Below, piece after piece: positions 56,397 to 64,000 of a stretch of DNA of 64,000 bases. Origin of the DNA: Siphonodentalium dalli (Eukaryota > Mollusca > Scaphopoda > Gadilida > Siphonodentaliidae). The stretch lies in assembly GCA_032622095.1 (NCBI GenBank), contig CP136064.1, positions 251,844,484-251,908,483 on the forward strand, written 5' to 3'. Numbering within the stretch: position 1 is the first letter of the stretch; the number at the start of each line of letters is the position of its first letter. The notes beneath the pieces were generated by a model. The model saw nothing but the letters and a program-made list of their open reading frames with translations, ran no database searches and was not told the DNA's origin. A program made the position numbers and the translations under genes.

Positions 56397-56458
56397 GAAC
56401 GATTTGGTAAGGCCATTATAACCTCAGTGCATGACTGATGTGGTAAGGCCATTGCTGG
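56372..56458 (+). repeat. Short tandem duplication, ~40 bp
   Basis: GGCCATTATAACCCCAGTGC followed by ATGAACGATTTGGTAA is repeated as GGCCATTATAACCTCAGTGC, ATGACTGATGTGGTAA. Confidence 0.75.
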
Positions 56459-56719
56459 TTAAATTATTGGCAGCTGCGCACGTTTGTTCACGCCCCATGC
56501 AGTTTCGGCGAATATTTAAAATAATGTTGATGACTCCACCACTCCCAACACCATAGCGCTCTATATAGAGAGAATTTTGGACTATTCTATTAACGTTTAT
56601 GGTAGCTGACATCCATAGAATATAATAGAATATGTATTGCAATACACCTGATATATAGGCAGTTGCAAGTTACAAAATGAATTAAAACTTAAAATCTATT
56701 CCTGATATGGTAGAAATAA

Positions 56720-56850
56720 AGAGTGTTTGCTTCACTTCTTTGCGAAAAACATTTAATCATCATTTCGTGTATTTGTCAACCTATACTATACATCCTTCCA
56801 AATCACGTAGACATAATTTAGAAGCTGGAATGAGCCATGTCCGTTTAAAG
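56720..56850 (-). repeat. ACGGACATGGCTC repeat family, copy 3 (inverted)
   Basis: Read on the minus strand, ACGGACATGGCTCATTCC, then a CTACGTGATTTGGAAG block and TATAGGTTGACAAATACAC match 13514-13590 and 35137-35210. TTCCTGATATGGTAGAAATA (56699) next to it parallels 34347, suggesting a larger ancestral unit. Confidence 0.6.
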
Positions 56851-57211
56851 CAAAGATAAATTATTATTACATTTCTGGACCTCGACCGTCAACTGGGAAT
56901 TTCGCTAACATTGTTAACAAAAAGAACTACACCTCTACAAATAACGTACTTTCGAATAAATAACGGATTTGTCTGATACAATTTACAACACCATAAGTGA
57001 GCAACATCGGTCTGACATAAGTCAAATTCACAGTGTGCGTGTGGGCTTGTATATATATAAGGTTTGGGGTCGCTCTATTTCTTCGGGAGAAATCGTTTTC
57101 TTTAAAGATGCACAATCCGAATTAACGCTCACAATTTACTATCTATTTGGCTTCGGGTGTAAAAACTATTTGATTCGAGTCGAGGAACCCACCCATCAAA
57201 TCTCAGAGTGA

Positions 57212-57245
57212 ATAAATAAAGATATAATAATAATAATAATAATAA
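57212..57245 (+). repeat. (TAA)n microsatellite
   Basis: About ten TAA/ATA units after AAAGATA. Confidence 0.85.
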
Positions 57246-57524
57246 CTATAAAATCATGTTTTGACAAACCCGCCAAATACATGTATCGTTGAACAAAATG
57301 TTGGTAAATAAAAGGTTTTGGCAATTGTATGCTACAGTTGACTGTGGTTAGCATTATTTTTGGGTAATTAATCGATTCTGATAACTGAAGCGTCATTTAA
57401 AAATAAATGTTATGGTTCTTACATGTATAGGCCCACCATTAAATTATAGAGTGCATGTGTACACAGACGGACTAAACCGTTATAGTCGGGGAGCCAATAA
57501 GGTCCACCTGCACCCCCCCCCCCG

Positions 57525-58600
57525 ATGATTACAAATAACCTTATTTTTATTGTTCCCTATGGTATCCAGATAAAGAATCCAAAATGGCCGCCGAAAAATG
57601 ACGTCATATGCACGAAAATAGGACATTTAATTAATTCACCATATCTTCCATTTTTCTTCACATTAATCATTAGTAAATGGCAATGTTTTTGAGACAATCA
57701 TCAAGCGTGATATTATAGCGTCATTTTAAGACATTTGCCATTGCCGAGGGTTCCGTAATAGATACAGAAAGAGGATTTGAATAGGAGGGGTGAAATTTTT
57801 TTTGCAAGACGATTTTGATAGTCATTTTAACGACAAACCACACAGGCTGTTAATAGAATGTCAAAAACTATGTGCTTTATTTTATTGGACGGATGTTTTA
57901 CTTCAATGGGAAAGAAATTGGTGTAGAAAATTTCCAAAATGGCCGCCGAAAATATGAAAAATGGTATATATTGCCCCAGGGTGTCCTGCAATGGCTTACA
58001 ACTTTACAAGTTGTGATTGATATATAAAATTGGCTAATCTGTATTATATACATTGAATACTAACATGTCTGATGCACCATGGATCATTGTTTCTATTGTC
58101 ACCACTGACATCACCAGAAATATTGGATTTTTCTCTCACAAACTTGACATAAATATCGGCAAAAATTCACTTTTCAGGGTTGGACAATTGTTTTAAGTAA
58201 AATGCAACTATCATTGGTATCAAAGGTATTTATTGTTTTGGTCTATCTTAAATGTGTCACACTACGGTGTTTATAGACCAAATTGCTCAAGATGGCTTCC
58301 AAAATGGCAACCAAATTTGTAAAAAGTTAATTTTTTACATATATCCCGAACATTATTATCTGCGTTATCTGACAAGGTAGTAAATTGTGACTCACTTGGT
58401 TATTATACGTGTTAGTTAATTAACTGACAAATACGTTCTATTCTGTTTGTCCCAGTCCCGTATGGGGCATGACAAATTCATTTTAAAGTTGCAGTATGGA
58501 ATTTTGCGGAGAACCTCTTTTGTGATTCTTGCCATATTATTGAAAGGAAATGGGCAGAACTTTGAAGTGGAACTGAGATGAACCATAATATGTGGCTATT
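57525..58600 (+). repeat. Tandem repeat, ~360 bp unit, 3 copies
   Basis: CAAAATGGCCGCCGAAAA occurs at ~57580 and ~57935 and CAAAATGGCAACCAAATT at ~58300, spacing ~355-365. Each is preceded by TTTATT-TT-G--CTAT blocks and followed by ACATATATCC / CCATATCTTCC-like text. Copies are diverged. Non-coding. Confidence 0.6.
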
Positions 58601-58671
58601 CTGGTCCATTATGATAAAACATATCAACTGGATACAGGGCGGATGCCAAGATGGTAGCCAGGGAGTTACTA

Positions 58672-60785
58672 TATGATCATGGTGAGGTGAATAGGTATAC
58701 AGGGAGTTATTATATGGTCAATGGTGAGATGAGTACATGTATGTATACAATGAGTGACTGTATGAACATAAATGTAATGAATAGCTATACATGGAGTGAC
58801 TAAATGGTCATGTGCCAGGTGTATGAGTATACCCGGTGTTCCTGCTTGGTGACTCGTGGCGGTATGGTCATGTGTAGTTTATACGGGTATACACATGTGT
58901 TGCTATATGGTCATGGGCGAGGGGTGTGTGTATATAGCGAGCGGCTATATGGCCATGGATGATGTGCATATGCATAAATTGGGTGAATATACTGACATGG
59001 CTGGTGAGTATTAGTATATCTTGAGTGGCTATTCTGCTATGGTGTGACAAATAGGGATACAGGGAGTGACATGGCCAAGGATGAGGTGAATATATATACA
59101 ATGATTAACCATGATCATGTATGAATGTTTTGAATAGGTACACACGGGGTGACTATATGACCATAGGTCAGATGAAGGAGTATACCATGTGGCATGGGTG
59201 AGGGTATGTGTATGAAGCGAGTGGCTATATGACCATTGGTGAGGTGGATATGTATACCCAGGGTGACTCTATGGTCATTGTTGTGGTGTTGATGTATATA
59301 TTGAATGTCTATTTGACCTTGTGTGTGTGGAGAATGGGTATACATGGGATGACCGTATGGCCAATGGTGAGGTGAATGGGTATACAAGGAGTAACTCTAT
59401 GGTTATGGGTCATGTTTAGGATTATACCCGGTGTGCCTGCATTGTGACCCATGGCTGTATGGCCATCCGTGGTCATGGGTCAGGTGTACGTTTATACAGT
59501 TGGTCACTATATCAGTATGTCTGTGGTGTTTATGTATTCATGGAATGACTGTGTGGTAATGGGTGGCTATCGCTTTTCACGTTTAAAGTTCCCCCATGTA
59601 CACAAACACTATCAAGGTGGAGAACTCTTTGACATGACTTCTCTATTGATTAACATATCCTTGAGTCATTGTTGAAAGCGATAGCCACCCAAATTACACA
59701 TGTACAGCCCACCCATGACCTCATATGTACATAAACACCACACAAATGACAATATAGTCACACACTCTATACACGTACACCTGACCATACAGCCATATTT
59801 GGTTATACCGGTACATGCCACAAATGACGATACAGCCATGAGTCACCATGCATGAACACCAGGTATACTCCTACACCTGACCATATAGTCACTCTATGTA
59901 TACATATCCATTACATTTACGATCATACAGTCACTCATTGTATACCTATTCACCTCAACATGTACCATACAGCCACTACATGTATATCTATTCGCCATAC
60001 CCATGACCATAGAGTCAATCCAGATATACATATACACCTCACCAATGGTGAGCCCTTCCAAATATACCAATACCCGCACACACGACCACGCATAAGTTTC
60101 ATACTTGCATATACACCTCACACATGACAATTCAGCAACTCACTGTATACTCATACACGCCACCCATGATCATTCATCTACACCCTATACACCACCGATG
60201 ATAATACATCCACAACATATATAAATCTACGACCCACCGTTACCAAAAAAGGGCACTCCCTATATAGCCACACGTTCGTCAATGACCATCCAGCTTATTC
60301 CAGGTATGCATATAACTTCAATCTTGACCGTACAGGCATACCATGTGCACCTATACACATTACCAATAACCATAAAATCTCTCCCTATTTATCTACGAAC
60401 TCCATCCATGATCATACAGACAGCACAAATATACATATACACCCACATGTCACAATACAGCCACACACGGTACACATATACATCCCACCACGACCTTACA
60501 GTCACTCCATATATACATAAACAACACACGGATGACCATGTAGCTACTCTCGTTATATCTATACACCACAGCAATGCACATACGGTCACATCGGCCACAC
60601 ACAACAATACACCGTACAGTCACTACATGTATACCGATTCACCTCACACATGCCCATACAGCCACTCCTTATATTCCTATGCATCTCACATGGACACCTC
60701 ACTCATAACCATATATTCACTCCTTGTATACATATTCACATCATTCATGACCATATAGTAACTCCCTGTATACCTATTCACATTT
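58672..60785. repeat. Giant inverted repeat of a 40-50 bp minisatellite (~2.1 kb)
   Basis: The left arm (58672-59560) consists of ~20 degenerate units of the form GTATACAGGGAGTGACTATA then TGGTCATGGGTGAGGTG. The right arm (59691-60780) has ~25 units in exactly the opposite orientation. The outer ends match well: GTGAATAGGTATACAGGGAG at 58688 is the reverse complement of CTCCCTGTATACCTATTCAC ending at 60782. The inner ends close on matching arms GGGTGGCTATCGCTTT / AAAGCGATAGCCACCC around a ~100 bp spacer. Long tandem-repeat TIRs with a small centre are the layout of Foldback-like elements, but there is no transposase here. His/Thr-rich frames across it are translations of the repeat. Confidence 0.85.
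59561..59690. repeat. Central hairpin of the giant inverted repeat
   Basis: GGGTGGCTATCGCTTT (59561-59576) and AAAGCGATAGCCACCC (59675-59690) are exact reverse complements. The ~98 bp between them is unique and contains no minisatellite unit. Confidence 0.9.
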
Positions 60786-61525
60786 TCTCGCATATATGCT
60801 AAAGCGCGACTTCCGATTATGTGTTTGTACGGGTTATACACTGTTATACGTGTTCATGGGGTTAATGAGAGTTTGACACAGAGCAGAGGACTTTGTATAA
60901 GCTGAGTAACTCTATCATTGTGTGATCGATGTCATCAATAAAAACCATCATTTAACATTTCTCTGTCCGATTCCAATCCCGTATGTACATGTGCGGAGGG
61001 CCAGCTCTTTACAATAACATATAAAGCACTAGACTTGTCGCCGAGACCTAATTTGATCTCAATACTAGAAGATATATTCCCTCTGGGACAACAGACTTGG
61101 AGATGTTAATATTGTCTCTCATAGTTTCCGGTACTTTCGTAGTTACTGTCGGTTGACATCATATCGCGGCTCAAGGTTTTCACACGCGACGTATCACATT
61201 ACGGCTGTCATGGTCCGTGTCTGCGGTCATGGACGAGTAATAGACCTCTCCAGGTTCTCACCTTTCATGGTATATTCATTGAGAATGAACCACGCGAGAC
61301 ATTTCTCCACACCATTTAGTGACGATCTGAAACAGGATGATCGAAACAACGTGTGATCTAGTTTCGTACTTGGTGCAGACGCTCCACTCACTGCTCCGTG
61401 CAACTCGACGAAATTAACGCTTCCGATGTCAGGATCTGTCTGTTCGCGAGTTTTCTCTCAAACCGATTTCACCGGAGCGTTACGCCATATAGAGCCCATC
61501 ACTTGTGATCACCAAAAACATGCAG
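60786..61525. other. No gene recognised
   Basis: Unassigned, less AT-rich DNA. Frames at 61153 and 61426 have no family resemblance; the latter runs into the adjacent TIR element. Confidence 0.45.
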
Positions 61526-62337
61526 TAAAGGTCAATCCACACCGGGCGCGAGCGCGTGATTTTTACGGCCGTTTTCTGTCGTCCGTAACGGTTCAAAGCG
61601 CGCGATTTTTATATTCACACCGAAAGCGACTGGATCACTTCGTCGCGCGCGATGGTTTGAAACTTTGGGTAGATAATCGTTTGAGTGCATCATTTACAGG
61701 CAGGTCACAAATACAACGTATATGAACATTTTAATCAGAATTTGATAAACATGTGCATGTAAAAGTTTGTTTTCAAACTCATGTAATTGTCAAATATAGT
61801 ATATGTCAAGTGGAATGGTACAATGGGCTTCCTAAATTCTCATAGCAATTGAGTTTAATTGAATTTCATTCTATAATTCCTGTTTGTGAGGGTTTTTATC
61901 GGGGGGGGGCAATTGTGGGCAAAGTGACTTCACAAGCTTGGAACGGATTGGCACCAAAAATTAACCAGACGATCATCTTATTACGTCGAGCTCTTGCCAA
62001 GTATTTTCTCTTCTCATTTATCCTTGCACTTCAGTTATCAGCATGTCGCTAAAGTCCTCCACCACCTTTTTTTCGTGACGACGAATGATTGTGTCGCCTT
62101 CAAATATAGAGGAATACGCGCGTATAAATATCTTATTTGACCGCGATCCAATTATCCGGCTGGTTTGCCACAAAGCGAGAAATCGACGAAGCATTAAATC
62201 ACTGCTGTGATCGCCTCGTGGTCAGCGATTCAGTCGCTTGCGGTGTGGATATAAAAATCGCGCGCTTTGAAACGCTACGGACGTCAGAAAACGGCCGTTA
62301 TAATCGCGCGCTCGCGTCCGGTGTGGATTGACCTTAA
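61526..62337. mobile_element. 806 bp Harbinger-like TIR element
   Basis: The element at 61529-62334 is flanked by TAA on both sides (61526-61528, 62335-62337). The left terminus AGGTCAATCCACACCGG and the right terminus CCGGTGTGGATTGACCT are exact inverted repeats. Inverted similarity continues ~110 bp inward with unusually CG-rich text (GCGCGAGCGCG, ACGGCCGTTTTCTG, AAAGCGCGCGATTTTTATAT). A 3 bp TAA/TTA duplication is the PIF/Harbinger signature. The interior frame (61849-62052) is unassigned; no transposase. Confidence 0.75.
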
Positions 62338-62980
62338 TTTGTCATGCACGTATAATTAGACTGTCATAAATCTTTATACTCCGACCGTGGAGATCATATT
62401 TAGACCCTGCATGGGAACTTTTTGAACATCTGACTTATAAGCGACGCAGATCTAACACGTTCAGGCGACCACGATTCAATCGTAAGGCTATTATACGGTC
62501 ACATATATATATATATAGAAACCGGGTTCAATTTGCCAAAATCTCGAATTGCTGTAACTGGTTAGTATCATTCAACGTCGATTTGACCATATAATCAGAT
62601 TCGATTATTTTTGTTTACTGTCATATTCATGAACCATATATATATTTCTTCGACGAAAAAGTTGACTTCAGTTTGTCCAACTGTGTATGAGGTTATCTCG
62701 AAAACTAGAGCTTTTTTCCGAGTTGGCTGCTGCACTATAAATCTCATAATTGTAAGCGACGCTAAGCGAGATGGACTCATAAATTTCGCCTAAATCATGC
62801 AATCCCCTGAGAAGTACATTTTTTTAAGGAACATAGATTGACTAAGAAATATATTATTAGCCGTATTTTTTAATAATAACAATTTCCCAGTCAGACCATC
62901 AAACAGTTCCCAGGTTTTTAACTTGTGGAATATGATCTCTTCTGGCGACGCCATGCAGTGTAGAGATTCTAGCTGGTTTG
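62338..62980. other. No gene recognised
   Basis: A short TA run lies at ~62503-62517. No conserved frames. Confidence 0.45.
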
Positions 62981-63224
62981 ATCTACAGCAAGCCTTGAAA
63001 TAGGGTGTCTGTCATTTGCAGAATGAGGTCCCCAGAGGGTGAATTTAGTGATGCTACCCCGCATAGCGGGCAGGCATCACCAAATTCACCATCTGGGAAC
63101 CTCATTCTGCCGAGTTGTAAGCAGAATGAGGTCCCCAGAGGGTGAATTTGGTGATGCTAAATTCACCCTCTGGGGACCTCATTCTGCAAATGACAGACAC
63201 CCTATTTCAAGGCTTGATCTACAG
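62981..63224. mobile_element. 228 bp hAT-like palindromic MITE with 8 bp duplication
   Basis: ATCTACAG occurs exactly at 62981-62988 and 63217-63224, flanking 62989-63216. The ends CAAGCCTTGAAATAGGG and its reverse complement begin ~55 bp perfect inverted repeats (GTCATTTGCAGAATGAGGTC, CCAGAGGGTGAATTT). Inside, the same module occurs again in both directions, so the element is a stack of four arms with a CCCCGCATAGCGGG centre in the left half. An 8 bp duplication indicates hAT. Confidence 0.85.
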
Positions 63225-63625
63225 TTACATATATCAAGAAGTCAACATATCAGAATGTTCTAAAACATACGTATTATGATCTGACCTTCGATGTGATTAG
63301 TTATTTATCAACAGTATAACCATGAGTTAACCAATCGCTGATATATAGACACAATAAATTTCGTTGGCAATCACATGTCTAGATAAGTACACGGAGGTCT
63401 AATTAAAGAAAGTATTGTTGATTAGTAGGCACCGCTCGTAAAACAGCGGAATATTCTCGGATCTGTCATGCAGATTATACCTATTGATTTACGTAGATGT
63501 CGATTGGCTCTCATCCTCAGTCATCAATATAGCCATTATACTGTTTGATTTATTCTATTAACGTGTGTCATCCATTATCACATGTACACATCATCTTGCA
63601 TAAAGCGATGGGTAGACGATCACGT
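63225..63625. other. No gene recognised
   Basis: Unassigned AT-rich DNA between two MITEs. Confidence 0.45.
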
Positions 63626-64000
63626 TTAACCCTTTACCCAACAAACCGGCCAAAACCGGCCAAATAAAGCTTCAACAGCCTAAAATATCTTCGGTCTGTC
63701 TCAATAGAACCATACAAATATGGATATCATTGGAACCGGCTCCTTGACCACATTGTGATAGTTACAGTTAGCCATGTGCCAATGCATTCTCTTATATATG
63801 CGAGTCGACCATAGGTCGCCTCGCATATATAAGAGAATGCATCGGCCTAAAAAAAATCTTTTTTTAACACTTTTTAGCATTTTGTCTTACATTCTTTAAC
63901 AATTTTATAATTTTTAATGTGTTAAGCCAATGCATTCTCTTATATATGCGAGGCGACCTATGGTCGACTCGCATATATAAGAGAATGCATTGGCACAGGG
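63626..64000 (-). mobile_element. piggyBac-like MITE, copy 3 (cut by window end)
   Basis: TTAA at 63626-63629 is followed by CCCTTTACCCAACA and then ACCGGCCAAAACCGGCC, the reverse complement of the right end of copies 1 and 2, so this copy is inverted. Both palindromes are present (~63777-63845 and ~63927-63996). The last bases CACAGGG match copies 1 and 2 about 25 bp from their end, so the terminus and TTAA should lie just outside the window. Confidence 0.85.

Noticed and set aside
59115-60127. His/Thr/Tyr-rich frames on both strands as small proteins
   Set aside because: They are translations of the inverted 40-50 bp minisatellite; the composition simply mirrors the repeat.

Overview
This window is animal nuclear DNA with no bacterial, plasmid or phage content. 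It is AT-rich, has long stretches without conserved reading frames, and is packed with transposable-element remains. These include several LINE (non-LTR retrotransposon) copies of different age and clade, short terminal-inverted-repeat (TIR) elements, minisatellites and 75-360 bp tandem repeats. The octamer TACATGTA recurs about 20 times by eye, which I associate from memory with mollusc genomes. Together with the LINE types and repeat style this suggests a marine lophotrochozoan, most likely a mollusc; that is inference. I recognised no rRNA, tRNA or complete host gene. Two short minus-strand stretches may be host exons: a Cys-loop receptor-like piece near 48.8 kb and a C2H2 finger-like piece near 56.2 kb.

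Layout. 0-5 kb: a GTCCCCC-ended element with ~155 bp internal repeats, a ~170 bp tandem repeat, a hAT-like relic, and the left half (R1, 3642-4196) of a dispersed repeat. 5-10.2 kb, minus strand: an apparently intact LINE with a coiled-coil/RRM ORF1 and an endonuclease-reverse transcriptase ORF2, in one frame and separated by a single TAG. 10.2-17 kb: unremarkable DNA, then the right half (R2, 12375-12688) of the same dispersed repeat, then a second R1+R2 copy that is joined (14651-16167) and carries a 645 bp TIR insertion. 17-25 kb: small foldback elements, a long-TIR element (21799-22289), and a decayed LINE (22454-24150) interrupted by a 394 bp piggyBac-like MITE with TTAA target sites. 26.9-29.6 kb, minus strand: a second, frameshifted LINE. 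30.4-32.8 kb: an expanded long-TIR element holding two minisatellites. 33-41 kb: dispersed and tandem repeats and a 1.1 kb TIR element. 42-47.6 kb: a mosaic of LINE fragments, microsatellites and tandem repeats. 48.4-48.9 kb: possible host exons. 50.2-54.4 kb: a second piggyBac-like MITE, palindromic and hAT-like elements, and more GTCCCCC elements. 57.5-58.6 kb: a ~360 bp tandem repeat. 58.7-60.8 kb: a very large inverted repeat built from a 40-50 bp minisatellite. 61.5-63.2 kb: a Harbinger-like element (TAA duplication) and a 228 bp hAT-like palindrome (8 bp duplication). 63.6 kb to the edge: a third piggyBac-like MITE in opposite orientation.

The only complete protein-coding unit is the LINE at 5-10 kb. 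The non-autonomous elements would need transposases encoded elsewhere. The most notable points are the ORF1-TAG-ORF2 arrangement, the three double-cruciform piggyBac-like MITEs, two foldback-type elements built from inverted minisatellites, and the joined R1+R2 copy that acts as an empty site for an 8.2 kb insertion containing the intact LINE.
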